Source of the DNA: Planctomycetota bacterium
GTDB taxonomy: Bacteria > Planctomycetota > JAJSAM01 > JAJVHW01
DNA length: 64,000 nucleotides
Assembly: GCA_021776825.1 (NCBI GenBank)
Contig: JAJFFG010000076.1
Coordinates: 152,613-216,612 of the forward strand
Direction: 5' to 3'
Positions 52,300-62,213 of the stretch are shown piece by piece; the stretch's first letter is position 1; each line of letters opens with the position of its first letter. Made by a program: the position numbers and the translations under genes. Under the pieces are notes generated by a model that saw nothing but the letters and a program-made list of their open reading frames with translations, had not been told where the DNA came from and searched no databases.

Positions 52300-54855
52300 T
52301 CAGCGAACGTCGAATCGGACGTCCGTCGTCTTCCCACTCGTGAGCGTCACCTGCTTCTCGACGTCACTTCCGTCGATCATGCGGATCGTGACGCTGTACG
52401 TCCCGGCCGGGAGAGCCGGATCGACGACCGCCGCCCCTCCGCCCGGCAGGCGTCCACGGTCGACGGAGACGAGCCAGCCCTTGTCGACGGTGAGCTCGAC
52501 CGCGAGTTCGGTGCCCGCCGCGTCGCGAACGACGCAGCCCAGCTTCGGGTAGCGGCCGGCGGCGTCCTGGGCCACGATCCGCAGACGCCCTCCGCTGATG
52601 AAGCGCACGGCGTGCTCGGCCGTCGCCCCGCGCGCCACCTCGGTACGAACATCGATGCGACGCACATAGCCACCGCCCCCAACGGCATCGCTGGGCGCTG
52701 CGCGCAGCACGTAGGAACCCGGTGCGAGATCCTCGATCTCGACGCGCCCGTCGCGCACGTCGAGCTCGTGCCACGCCACCTGGCTCTCCCAGCCAAGCGT
52801 CGCCGCGGCGCCGTTGTGTACCTCGACGATCACGCGCTCCGGCATCTCCCCACCGTCGACTTCGATCGACAGGCGCACGGCCGGGCCGCCGCCGCGTGAT
52901 GTCAGAGCCAGCGTGATCGGCGACGTGCTACCGGCGGGTCCGGCGAGAGCCTCCTGCACCGTGCGCACGGCCCCCGGCGCGTTGGCGGCGATCTCGTAAC
53001 TGGCGCCCGGCACGACGAGCACAGCGGCCGTCCCGCGCGCGTCGAGCGGCACTTCGAATCCGGAGTTCGGTGTGTCGCCGAGTCCCCGCACTTCGAGCGT
53101 GGCGCTCGTTGCCTCGTCGCCATCAGAGGTGACGGAGACGCGGAACCGAGACGCCGGGATCTCGATGTCGACGGTGTCCGGCGGCACGACCGCCGAGCGC
53201 GCGAGCCGACCCGCGAGCTCGGGTGCGATGTGCGGCGACACGAAGCGTATGTCGTGTGCAGCGTCGCTGAGGCCGTTGATCGAGAAGCGCCCGTCGGCGT
53301 CGGTGACCGCGCGGGCCATCGAGCGCCGCGCGGCGCCGGAGTCATCGAGCGCGAGCCAGGTCATCGGATCGATCATCAGGGGCTCGGACGGCGCGCCGGA
53401 CGTCGCCAGAACGTGCACTCCTGCGACGCCGCCGCCGCCGGGCAGAGTGACCTGTCCCGAGATCGCGTCGCCGCGCGGGAGAGTCAGCGGGTCGAGAGCG
53501 ACGGACGCCGATCCGTCCTCGATTCGCGCCGACGTGGGGAGCCGATCCGCGATCGTCGCCAGAACGACGAGAGCGGGTCCGACGGGCGCCTCGATCTCGA
53601 AGCGGCCCTCGGCGTCGGTCGCTGCGCGTGCGACGACCGCTGTCGGGCCGTCGACCTGGGGGCGCGCGAGAGCAACCGACGCATCTCGAAGTCCGTCCCC
53701 GTTCTCGTCGACGACGGTCCCCTCGATCAGTCGTCCTGGAACGAGCACGATCGAGACCTGTTCGTAGCCCCCGGCGGCCTCGGGTGCTCGGAGGCGTTCA
53801 CGGTGCGGCAGGTGTCCGTCGAGGCGGACCTCGATCTCCGCCCCGTCGGCCCGAGCGAGGTGAGCAAGATCGATGGCGAACGCGCCGCCGGCGTCTGCCT
53901 CGGCGTTGGCGACCGCGCCGGGCGCGGCGTTGCCCGTCGCCCGGACGACGACCTGCGCGCCGCGGAGCGGGCGTCGATCGGTTCCGTGGACGGTTCCGGT
54001 GAGGACGACCGACGCGGACGTGACCGCCGGCTTGACCGTCGGCTCGATCCCGTCGTCGGTCCCGGCCGAGGCGACCTCCGTCGCCGCCCGGACCGACGTG
54101 TGTGCGCGCGATGGACGCGACGAGCGCTCGTTCGTCTCGGCGCTGCCCGAGCTCCGGTCCAGCGCGGGTTCGGTCGGGTTCGGCCGACCCTCCAGGTACG
54201 CGAGAGCGGCGAACAGGACGACGACGGCAGCGACGATCACGGTCTTCGTGGTGGTGGACACGGCGAGGGCTCCCAGGAGAGACGCGCTCGCAGAAGGAGT
54301 GGGGGAGGAGGGAGCACGGGACCCGAGCGCGAGCGGCAGCAGCGCCGCGCGCCAGTCCCGTCGCGTCCCGGCGAGGCGTCCGCGGAGACGGCCGAGACCG
54401 CGGTGCACGCGCGTGCGTACCGTGGCCTCGGACACGCCAGCCCGGGTCGCGATCTCGGAGTCGGAGAGACCGTCCATGTAGCGCCAGACCAGCGTGGATC
54501 GGAACGGCTCGCCCAGCGCGAGCACCAGCTCGATCAGGAGACGCGTGGTCTCGGCGCGGGCGGCGGCTTCATCCGGCGCCGTGACGCACCGGGTCGACGG
54601 ATCCGCTCGTTCGCGACGTCGGCGTCGCTCCTCCCCCCGCACCTTCCGCAGCGCGAGGTTGCGAACCACGCCTCGAAGCCATGCGCGGGGCGACGCGCCA
54701 CCGCGTGGAGGTCGGTCGATCACCGTCACCAGCGCGTCCTGAACGACGTCCTCGGCGAGGTGCTCGTCGGGAAGGAGCCGGCGCGCCAACCGACGCATAG
54801 CCGCCGTGTGGGCGGCCAGCTCAGTGGGATCGAACGGGAGAGAGGCTTCGGGCAT
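52300..54855 (-). CDS. ECF sigma factor fused to membrane anchor and carboxypeptidase-regulatory region (fusion 3)
   Basis: 851 residues from ATG 54855; upstream frame is open but not sigma-like. Residues about 8-175 are an ECF sigma factor (HLAEDVVQDALVTVID; RYMDGLSDSEIATRAGVSEATV). A transmembrane helix lies at about 205-225 (TVIVAAVVVLFAALAYL). The outside part is about six carboxypeptidase-regulatory modules with phrases such as LTGTVHGTDRRPLRGAQVVV and GTVVDENGDGLRDASVAL. Third member of this architecture in the window. No anti-sigma gene adjacent. Confidence 0.87.
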   Translation of the reverse strand: MPEASLPFDPTELAAHTAAMRRLARRLLPDEHLAEDVVQDALVTVIDRPPRGGASPRAWLRGVVRNLALRKVRGEERRRRRERADPSTRCVTAPDEAAARAETTRLLIELVLALGEPFRSTLVWRYMDGLSDSEIATRAGVSEATVRTRVHRGLGRLRGRLAGTRRDWRAALLPLALGSRAPSSPTPSASASLLGALAVSTTTKTVIVAAVVVLFAALAYLEGRPNPTEPALDRSSGSAETNERSSRPSRAHTSVRAATEVASAGTDDGIEPTVKPAVTSASVVLTGTVHGTDRRPLRGAQVVVRATGNAAPGAVANAEADAGGAFAIDLAHLARADGAEIEVRLDGHLPHRERLRAPEAAGGYEQVSIVLVPGRLIEGTVVDENGDGLRDASVALARPQVDGPTAVVARAATDAEGRFEIEAPVGPALVVLATIADRLPTSARIEDGSASVALDPLTLPRGDAISGQVTLPGGGGVAGVHVLATSGAPSEPLMIDPMTWLALDDSGAARRSMARAVTDADGRFSINGLSDAAHDIRFVSPHIAPELAGRLARSAVVPPDTVDIEIPASRFRVSVTSDGDEATSATLEVRGLGDTPNSGFEVPLDARGTAAVLVVPGASYEIAANAPGAVRTVQEALAGPAGSTSPITLALTSRGGGPAVRLSIEVDGGEMPERVIVEVHNGAAATLGWESQVAWHELDVRDGRVEIEDLAPGSYVLRAAPSDAVGGGGYVRRIDVRTEVARGATAEHAVRFISGGRLRIVAQDAAGRYPKLGCVVRDAAGTELAVELTVDKGWLVSVDRGRLPGGGAAVVDPALPAGTYSVTIRMIDGSDVEKQVTLTSGKTTDVRFDVR

Positions 54856-55075
54856 GGTCGTGCGTGGGGATCCCCGGTGGGGCCGGTGCCGTTCCCGAAT
54901 TCCGGAGACGGTCCGTGATTCGTGAACCGGCGAGCTGCGTGGATCCTTCGCCGATTGCACGTCTCCGCGATCCGGGTTCGAGCGTCAGCCGCACTCCGGA
55001 CGGGCGTAGTGACATCGGGCGAGGGGACGCTAGGCTGGCGAGCCCCGTCCCGGTTCGATATGCGAGGAGCGCGCT

Positions 55076-56794
55076 ATGAGGTGCATCGTCACGGCGATGT
55101 CCGGAGTCGTCGGGTTGGGTGGGATCATCGGGTTGGGCGGGATCACCGCCATCGCGCTGCTGTCCGCTTCGGCGAGCGGCGCGGGCACGCAGCCGGATGC
55201 CGACGTCTACGTCCACGGGCTCTCGCTCGACGGGCGCGTGAGCGTGAACGGCACGTCGGTCACGCGCTACGACCGACGACGCGCGCCGGGCCTCCGCGTT
55301 GCGCCGGACGCTATCGAGACGCCAACGCCCGAGGGCGACTTCGTCGACCCCATCGGCGACGTATTCGTGGAGGACCACGGCGATCTCTGGTCGGCACTCG
55401 TCGCCGATGGTGCCGACCGCTACGCGCTGCGCCGTGACGGACGGGTCCGCAAGAACGACGTGCGGCTCTTCGACCTTCCGTCGGCGGACAGCCCCTGGCT
55501 CGACATGACTCGCGCGTTCGGGACGACGTTCGCGATCCGCGCCGACGGCGTGCTGGCGATCGATGATCAGGCGACGGCGACCCTTCCCACCGGACCGTTC
55601 CACTTCCGTCGCGTCGTGAGCGACCGGCGGAACTCCTACTCGCTGCGGTCCGACGGTTCCGTGTTCCGCAACGCCGAGACGTTGCCGTCATTTGCGTTCC
55701 GCGCGGGAACGGACGGGTCGCTCCGACGGACGACGTGGATTGCGGCGGCCATCGATCCGTCGCTGACGTTCCTCTACGCGTTGCGTTCCGACGGCGTCGT
55801 CAAGCGCGGCCTGCTGTTCCGCGATCCGCTGAACGAGAACAGCCGATTCGGAGAGACCGTCGCGGCGCTTCCGTTCGAGCTGCTCGCGGAGCCGCCGGAG
55901 GATCAGCTCTTCGTCGACCTCGAGTTCGCTGCTGACGGGATCTGGTTCGTGTTGTCCGCCGATGGTCGCGTCTTCTCGCGCGACAGCACGGCACTCCCGA
56001 TCGCGACCCTCCCCAATACCGTCGACGGAGCAACCGCGGCCTTCACGGATCTCGAGCTCCTCGGGACGTCGAACTACGCGCTGCGCGCGGACGGTCACGT
56101 CTATGTCGATAACGACCCGTCCCCGTTCTGCCGTCTCCCGAGTGCGAAGCACGGCGCCCTCGCCGTATCGCAACTCGCGCCCATCCTGGCGAAGGGCGAC
56201 TCGAAGCGACCGCAGGCCGCTCGCCTGAAGACGAAGGTCACGGCCGGTTCGCCGCTGCTCCTGCCCGTCGTAGTCAGCGATATCGACACCTGCGACGCCG
56301 ACCTCGTCGTCACGCCGGTCTCGGTGCCCGACGGCGCGACCTGGAGCGGCTCGCTGCGCGCTCTCGTCTGGACCTCGCCGGGTCCGCCGGGACGCCACGT
56401 GTTCCGGTTCGTCGTCTCGGACGGCGAGCGCGAGAGAAACGTGGCGTATCGCATCCGAGTCAAGGAGCGGGACGTCGACCCGAACGAGAACGCACGCCCC
56501 CTCACGCCGGAGTTCGGCACGCTGCCTGCGGTGGCGACGGAGGAACTGGCGTTCCCGCTGATCGTCGACGATCCGGACGGTGATCTCCTTCAAGTGACCG
56601 TGGACCCGCGGCGCTATCCGTTCACCGCGGGCGCGACGTTCGACGAAGCGACACGTACGTTCCGCTGGACGCCGACTGCCGACGACTGCGGCACGACGAC
56701 CGTGCGCTTCTTCGTCACCGACGGCCGGAGCCGCGGACGCAATGTGCAGGTCCGCATCCGCGTGAAGGACGGGCTCTTCTACGCCTCGGAGTGA
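55076..56794 (+). CDS. Secreted RCC1-like propeller protein with C-terminal Ig-like domains
   Basis: 572 residues. The signal peptide core contains a duplicated GLGGI. Residues about 40-360 repeat the pattern YALRRDGRV, FAIRADGVLA, YSLRSDGSVF, YALRSDGVVK, FVLSADGRVF and YALRADGHVY, a six- or seven-bladed RCC1-type beta-propeller. Two cadherin/Ig-like domains follow (about 375-470 and 480-570), the first with WSGSLRALVWTSPGPPG. Secreted or surface protein of unknown partner. Confidence 0.84.
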   Translation: MRCIVTAMSGVVGLGGIIGLGGITAIALLSASASGAGTQPDADVYVHGLSLDGRVSVNGTSVTRYDRRRAPGLRVAPDAIETPTPEGDFVDPIGDVFVEDHGDLWSALVADGADRYALRRDGRVRKNDVRLFDLPSADSPWLDMTRAFGTTFAIRADGVLAIDDQATATLPTGPFHFRRVVSDRRNSYSLRSDGSVFRNAETLPSFAFRAGTDGSLRRTTWIAAAIDPSLTFLYALRSDGVVKRGLLFRDPLNENSRFGETVAALPFELLAEPPEDQLFVDLEFAADGIWFVLSADGRVFSRDSTALPIATLPNTVDGATAAFTDLELLGTSNYALRADGHVYVDNDPSPFCRLPSAKHGALAVSQLAPILAKGDSKRPQAARLKTKVTAGSPLLLPVVVSDIDTCDADLVVTPVSVPDGATWSGSLRALVWTSPGPPGRHVFRFVVSDGERERNVAYRIRVKERDVDPNENARPLTPEFGTLPAVATEELAFPLIVDDPDGDLLQVTVDPRRYPFTAGATFDEATRTFRWTPTADDCGTTTVRFFVTDGRSRGRNVQVRIRVKDGLFYASE

Positions 56795-56882
56795 GCCCGA
56801 AACGTCCGCGTCTCGGTCTTCGGATCACGTCGGACCGAGCCTGATACCGTGATCTCTCGTCGTCGTACGAAAGAGGGGTCGC

Positions 56883-59222
56883 ATGCTGTCTCGAGTTCTA
56901 AGTGTCGTGGTCGTCCTGCTGTCTGTCGGATTGGCCACGGCCTCCGTCGTCGTTGACCTGCAGAGCGGGAACTCCGCCATCGGGACGCTCGATCCCGCGG
57001 GCGAGATCGAGACGGTTCGCATCGAGGTCCCTGCTGGAGCGGTCCTGAAGCTCAAGGGCAAGGGCATCAAGAAGGGCCCCGCGATCAGCGTGCGCATCAC
57101 CGATGACCTCGACGCGGTCGTCGGCGATGCAGGCGAGATCAAGGAGAAGAAGACCGGCGTCTCCGGCAAGGTGCTGCTTGATCGTGGCGGTGTCTACACG
57201 ATCGCCGTGCGCTCGCGTGACGGCACGTCGACGGGCAACTACTCGCTCAGCGTCTCGTGGAAGAGCCCCAAGAAGTACGACGTCGCCCCGCCGGCGGAGC
57301 CCTTGGGTGGCACAGTCGACTTCCGCGCCGATCGGGGCGCGCTCGTCAACGCCTCGGTGACCGCCGAGAAGGACTCGCTGGTCGACCCCCGCATCACGCA
57401 CATCACCGGTCCCAACGGCTTCCTCCTGCCCGTCGGCCGTCCCGCGAAGCCCGCGAGCGACAAGGTGACGAAACTCTCTGTCGAGTTCACGGGCGACTAC
57501 ACGCTGCACTACGCGAACGACGGAACGGGCGCGGGGGCCGTGAAGGCGAAGGTCACGGTCAAGCAGCCGAAGCCCCTGAAGAGCAAGGTCGACGTCTCGA
57601 GCGGAGCGATCGACACGGGCGTGCCCGGTGGCGGCGCCGCCATCGCCAAGGTCGCGACGGCGGATCAGGCCACGCTCATCACCGTCCCGGCTCCGGCGGA
57701 CGGGAACGACCCGCTCGCGGCGATCGTCGGCACGTCGATCGACATCCCCGCGGGTGCGCTCAAGAAGCCGACGGCGATCGTCGTCGGCACGACCACGGAC
57801 ATCGATCCTCCGCCGAGTGGCGAGGCGACGCTGACGGCAGCGAGCGAGCCCGTGTTCTTCGGGCCCGAGGGACTGAAGTTCAACGTGCCGGCCACGATCA
57901 CGATCCCCGCCAACGTCGTCGACGACGAGGACAACATCGCCGTGGTGAAACGGTCGGGGAACACGACGACCGTGATCACCGAAGGCGTCGAGGTCGACGC
58001 CGGAAGCGTGAAGGTCGCGGTGAGCAGCTTCAGCTCGTTCCAGGTGTTCAAGCTGTCGTTCCCGCCGACGCAGATGCGCGTGAGCGGTCCGGTCGATGGG
58101 TTCGATCGCTTCGGCCACAGCGTGGCGATCAGCGGCGTCACGGGCGTCGTCGGTGCTCCGGCCCACGACGGCGCCGGGATCGACTCCGGAGCGGCGTTCG
58201 TGATCGATCGCGCCGAGGACGGCACCTGGACACGCGGCGCCGAACTGAACGCCTCCGACGGCGTGTTCAACGACGAGTTCGGCTCAGCGATTGCGATCCA
58301 CGACGACACGGTTGTCGTGGGGGCCGTCGGCGAGGCCGACGGCGGGTTCGGCAGCGGCGCTGCGTATGTCTTCACGCGAGATGGCGGCGGCCTCTGGTCG
58401 GAGCAGGCGAAGCTCACGGCCGCCGATGCGTTCTCGAACGACCTGTTCGGCGATGCCGTCGCGGTGCACGGAGACACGGCGATGGTCGGCGCGCGCGGAG
58501 ATGGCGACGCGGGTACGTTCAGTGGCTCGGTCTACGTGTTCACGCGCGAGGCCGGTGAGTGGGACGAGCACTCGAAACTCGCACCGCTCGATGCGTCGGC
58601 CGGCGACACGTTCGGCGGTGCGGTGGCGCTCGACGGCGACACGGTGATCGTCGGCGCGATCGCGACGGGCGACGCGGGGCAGTTCAGCGGCTCGGCCTAC
58701 GTGTTCACGCGCGACGGCGGGGGACTCTGGACGCAGCAGGCCAAGCTGACGGCGTCCGATGCCGCGGCGAACGACTTCTTCGGTGAGACCGTCTCGATCA
58801 ACGGTGACACCGTCATCGTCGGCGCCACCGGAGACGATGACCTCGGCGATCGCAGTGGCGCCGCCTACGTGTTCACGCGTACCGGCACGGTCTGGACCGA
58901 GCAGGCGAAACTGACGGCGTCGGACGCCGCGGGCGGCGAGTTCTTCGGCGGCTCAGTGGGCGTCCATGCCGACACCGCGATCGTCGGCGCGTATCTGGAC
59001 GACGATGGCGGCTTCGCCAGCGGGTCGGCGTACGTGTTCTCGCGCAACGACTCCGGCGAGTGGATCCAGCGCGTCAAGCTCGTCGCCTCGAACGCAGCAT
59101 CGGGACGCTTCTTCGGAGAGTCCGTCGCCGTGGACGGCGAGCACGTCCTCGTCGGATCACCCGCCGGTAACGACGACGCCGTCAGCGACGGAGCGGCGTA
59201 CTTCTTCGATCTCGATCCGTAG
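56883..59222 (+). CDS. Secreted FG-GAP seven-bladed propeller protein
   Basis: 779 residues. Signal peptide at residues 1-20. Residues about 25-230 are beta modules like those ending the 12645 protein (Lys-rich, GVYTIAVRSRDG, GDYTLHY). A ZU5-like domain follows (about 265-385). Seven FG-GAP repeats fill the rest, each with the pattern KL-x-A-x-D-x-x-x-x-D-x-FG-x-x-V-A followed by VGA and GSAYVF. A seven-bladed, integrin-alpha-like propeller is expected. Confidence 0.88.
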   Translation: MLSRVLSVVVVLLSVGLATASVVVDLQSGNSAIGTLDPAGEIETVRIEVPAGAVLKLKGKGIKKGPAISVRITDDLDAVVGDAGEIKEKKTGVSGKVLLDRGGVYTIAVRSRDGTSTGNYSLSVSWKSPKKYDVAPPAEPLGGTVDFRADRGALVNASVTAEKDSLVDPRITHITGPNGFLLPVGRPAKPASDKVTKLSVEFTGDYTLHYANDGTGAGAVKAKVTVKQPKPLKSKVDVSSGAIDTGVPGGGAAIAKVATADQATLITVPAPADGNDPLAAIVGTSIDIPAGALKKPTAIVVGTTTDIDPPPSGEATLTAASEPVFFGPEGLKFNVPATITIPANVVDDEDNIAVVKRSGNTTTVITEGVEVDAGSVKVAVSSFSSFQVFKLSFPPTQMRVSGPVDGFDRFGHSVAISGVTGVVGAPAHDGAGIDSGAAFVIDRAEDGTWTRGAELNASDGVFNDEFGSAIAIHDDTVVVGAVGEADGGFGSGAAYVFTRDGGGLWSEQAKLTAADAFSNDLFGDAVAVHGDTAMVGARGDGDAGTFSGSVYVFTREAGEWDEHSKLAPLDASAGDTFGGAVALDGDTVIVGAIATGDAGQFSGSAYVFTRDGGGLWTQQAKLTASDAAANDFFGETVSINGDTVIVGATGDDDLGDRSGAAYVFTRTGTVWTEQAKLTASDAAGGEFFGGSVGVHADTAIVGAYLDDDGGFASGSAYVFSRNDSGEWIQRVKLVASNAASGRFFGESVAVDGEHVLVGSPAGNDDAVSDGAAYFFDLDP

Positions 59223-59246
59223 GAGCCTTGCGCGCCGCACCGACGG

Positions 59247-59582
59247 TCAGTCGAACACCTCGGCAACCCGGCCGTCGTCGGCGTTTCGCTGGCGCCGAAC
59301 GGCATCGAATCGGTCGGGGATCAGCGCGATAATGGGCGGCCCGAGGCAACTCACGAGGCCCAGTAACCCGAACCAGCCCGATCGTCCATTCGACCACGCA
59401 AGGTTCGTGCAGCCGGAGATCCACGCCACGAGAGTCGCAATTCGGACGGTGAGTCTGGGCACGACGACGTCGGAATCCATCGACTCAGAGAAGTTGTACA
59501 ACGCGATCAATCCGACGACGCCGAGCGCGATGCCGATGCCGCAGCGCACCTGGTACTGCTTCTTCGTGAGGTTCCCGCGCAT
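59247..59582 (-). CDS. Small membrane protein
   Basis: 111 residues from ATG 59582; the frame continues upstream to 59846 with GTG choices that lack the look of coding sequence. Three hydrophobic helices at about 14-31, 45-58 and 66-84; the C-terminus is charged. It lies convergent to the FG-GAP gene with 24 bases between stops. Unknown function. Confidence 0.65.
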   Translation of the reverse strand: MRGNLTKKQYQVRCGIGIALGVVGLIALYNFSESMDSDVVVPRLTVRIATLVAWISGCTNLAWSNGRSGWFGLLGLVSCLGPPIIALIPDRFDAVRRQRNADDGRVAEVFD

Positions 59583-59857
59583 GTTCAAAGGCCGGCTCCG
59601 GAGACGTCGGACGACGAAGTGTACGACGCGCTCTGGCGATGACCGGTGACGTCGGAAGATCGTCTCCGACTGCGATGGCGCGGCGCGCGCGGTTACCCTG
59701 CGGGTAGTTCGGAGTCGCGGGGCCTCACTGTGCCACCGCCCGACGCGTCGTTCACCTCGCTGCCGCGCACGACCTGTTCGGGACGTCGCTCGCGACGTCC
59801 CGCTGACGGCAGACGTGTCATCCGCTCGCGCGTATGACGACCGCATCGGAGCTCACG

Positions 59858-61264
59858 ATGTCTTCTCGAATCCGAATCCTCGCACTCGTCTCCCTGGTTC
59901 TCCTCTCTCCCGGGCGACCCGCGGTCGGCGCGGACTCTGCCGGAGGTGATGTTGCGGTAACCGTCCGCGGCAGCACGCTTGTCCTGCGCGGCGGCTCGAC
60001 CGGGGAGTGCGTGTCCTGCACGGGCGGCCTCGACGGCGCGATCGTCGTCGCGGGACAGAACGGCACGACCGTCAACGGCGACGCCGCGGCGGTCGAGTTC
60101 GACGGCGTCCGTTCGATCCGCGTCGATCTCCGCGGTGGGGACGACGTGCTGGCACTCGACGCACTGACACTGGATCGCACCATCACGATCGCGACCGGCG
60201 GTGGTGACGACGACGTTGCCGCGACGGACTGCAGCGCAGCGCGGCTGCGTGTGGCGACGGGCTCCGGAACGGACTCGGTCCAGCTCACGCGCTGCGTCGT
60301 CGACGGACGCGCGCTGGTCAACGGCGGTGGGCGGGAGGGACGCTTCGAGGAGCGCGACCGGTTGCGCGTCGTCGGTGGGGATCTACCGCGACTGCGCGTT
60401 GCGCGTGCGCATCGGGTGGCACGGGAAGAGAGCGTCACGAACGGACGCCTGACGATCGGTCTGGAGTTCGTGGGGGAACTCGAACTGCAGCGCGGGGAGC
60501 GGCGTGCGTGGGACCTGGCCGAGTCGGCGCCGTACGTCGTCGCCGCCGAGCGCTGGCTCGCGGTGTTGCGCGGCGCGGGTGAGCTACCTGCCCACACCGT
60601 CACCGTGACCGTCTTCGTGCGTTCGTCCGGCGGACGCTTCCTGGGGGCCGCGACGCCGCTCTTCGAGGACGCCGTGCGGGTCGGTGACGACCTGTTCCCG
60701 ACGCGCGGCAGCGTGCAGGTGTCGTCGTTCATGTACTCCGAGGGCGCTCGACGTGAGTTCGGCGCTCTGTACGACGCCGAATTCGCGGGCAACATCGAGC
60801 ACGAGATCGGACACGTCCTCGGCATCGGATCACTCTTCACCCTGACGGAGTTCGACGGTCTGCTCGTTCCGGGTGGTCGACGTGCAGAGGTCCGCGCGTG
60901 GGTGGCACCGAGTCGCGACCACGACGGCTGGATCTACCAACAGCCGGCTGGTGTCGCTGCGTACAACGCGATCTTCGGCACGGCGTTCGACTTCGTGCCC
61001 ATCCAGAACGGCGGCGGGCACTTCTGGATCCCGACGCGTCGGGCGGATACCCGTCGCGATCCGGTCGGCGTCCTGATCCCCGCGCCGACGCGCGAGCTCA
61101 TGGCTCCCGGCGGCGGACTCGCGCTCTCGATCCTCACGCTCGGCGTGCTCGATGACATGGGCTGGGACGTCGACGCCTCGCAGGCAGATCCGTACCGGGC
61201 CGAGGACCCGTTCGCCGTTCCGGGCGTCGCGCGCAGTCGCCCGCGTTGCGCGTGCGCCCGCTGA
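59858..61264 (+). CDS. Secreted leishmanolysin-like metalloprotease
   Basis: 468 residues from ATG 59858, 6 bases after GGAG; ATG 59834 is an alternative. Signal peptide at residues 1-25. Residues about 30-170 form a beta-repeat region with GGDD phrases. The zinc motif HEIGHVLGIGSLF has His315 and His319; His388 in GGGHFWIP could be the distant third ligand, and TRELMAPGG supplies the Met-turn near residue 415. That order is the M8 (leishmanolysin) metzincin plan. The active site is complete, so it is likely an active exported protease. Confidence 0.87.
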   Translation: MSSRIRILALVSLVLLSPGRPAVGADSAGGDVAVTVRGSTLVLRGGSTGECVSCTGGLDGAIVVAGQNGTTVNGDAAAVEFDGVRSIRVDLRGGDDVLALDALTLDRTITIATGGGDDDVAATDCSAARLRVATGSGTDSVQLTRCVVDGRALVNGGGREGRFEERDRLRVVGGDLPRLRVARAHRVAREESVTNGRLTIGLEFVGELELQRGERRAWDLAESAPYVVAAERWLAVLRGAGELPAHTVTVTVFVRSSGGRFLGAATPLFEDAVRVGDDLFPTRGSVQVSSFMYSEGARREFGALYDAEFAGNIEHEIGHVLGIGSLFTLTEFDGLLVPGGRRAEVRAWVAPSRDHDGWIYQQPAGVAAYNAIFGTAFDFVPIQNGGGHFWIPTRRADTRRDPVGVLIPAPTRELMAPGGGLALSILTLGVLDDMGWDVDASQADPYRAEDPFAVPGVARSRPRCACAR

Positions 61265-61345
61265 TCGACGGTCGACGGCAGGCACGCCTCCGCACCCGAG
61301 CGCGTCGCGGGAGAACCGCCACCGCGCGGTGCGGTTCCTCTCCCC

Positions 61346-61612
61346 ATGTTCACTTCCGTCATCGCCGATCGTCTCGTGGCTGTCTCGTGCATCGCGTTCT
61401 TCGGATTGCACGATAGAGAATCACGCCTCCCGGGTTGGGCGTGGTCGGCAATCAGCGCTGCGCTCTGGATCGGAGCGGGGAGTTGGTGGGCGGGCGGGTT
61501 CCCCAACTGGCTCAGGCAGGGGAGCATCACGGCCGGACTGATCAGCCAGGCCTTGCTCTACGCCGCCCTCACCGTTTGGGCGATGAGGTCAGACGCCCGC
61601 CGCAATCCGTAG
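61346..61612 (+). CDS. Small membrane protein
   Basis: 88 residues, two to three hydrophobic segments (about 7-20, 31-50, 60-79) with Trp-rich stretches (SWWAGGFPNWL). No ribosome binding site is obvious and no family recognised. It lies between the protease gene and the convergent lipoprotein gene. Confidence 0.6.
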   Translation: MFTSVIADRLVAVSCIAFFGLHDRESRLPGWAWSAISAALWIGAGSWWAGGFPNWLRQGSITAGLISQALLYAALTVWAMRSDARRNP

Positions 61613-61626
61613 ATGCTCGGGCCCGC

Positions 61627-62076
61627 TCAGCGGACGGCGGCGAGCACGGCGTCGTCCGGTGCCGACACGCGCTCCGGCACCGTGCTCTGCGCGACGCTGA
61701 CGTGATGCACGGACTGGATGATGACCTCGTCCGGCGACGAGACACGGCCGAGCAGGTCGCGCGCGGCGTCGACCCCTTCCACGCGCACACGAACCCAACC
61801 GTCATCGCCGACGAGCGGCTCCGCGTCGTCCAACTCCTCGAACGACTTCAGGCGATTGGTGCCGGTGATGAGCGTGAAGTAGGTCTTGCCGTCCTTCACG
61901 AAGCCGTACATCGACAGACCCTTCATCCGCTGCGGTATCGTCGCGGGCAGCACCGCCGCCGCCGTCGCGGGTGACGTCGCAGGCGCCGCTGCAACGGCCG
62001 AGTCAGACGCCGGATCCGGCGCGGGTGACCCGCAGGCGGCGACGAGGACGAGAGCGGCGACGAAGTGGCTACGCAT
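61627..62076 (-). CDS. Small lipoprotein
   Basis: 149 residues from ATG 62076. Signal peptide with lipobox LVAAC, then an Ala/Pro/Thr-rich linker (about 18-45) and a small alpha/beta domain of about 100 residues (MKGLSMYGFVKDGKTYFTLI, VRVRVEGVDAARDLL). No family recognised. Its start is 137 bases from that of the divergent selenoprotein candidate. Confidence 0.78.
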   Translation of the reverse strand: MRSHFVAALVLVAACGSPAPDPASDSAVAAAPATSPATAAAVLPATIPQRMKGLSMYGFVKDGKTYFTLITGTNRLKSFEELDDAEPLVGDDGWVRVRVEGVDAARDLLGRVSSPDEVIIQSVHHVSVAQSTVPERVSAPDDAVLAAVR

Positions 62077-62213
62077 GGCCTGAGCGTAGTCGCTGTGGAG
62101 ACTCCGTCCGGCCACAGCTCTGTAACAGGCCGCGTGTGCGATCCCGCCGACGAGCATCCGCGTGCTGGCACCGCGCGCACGGATCCGTATCGTGTGCAGC
62201 GGGAGGTGCAGCG

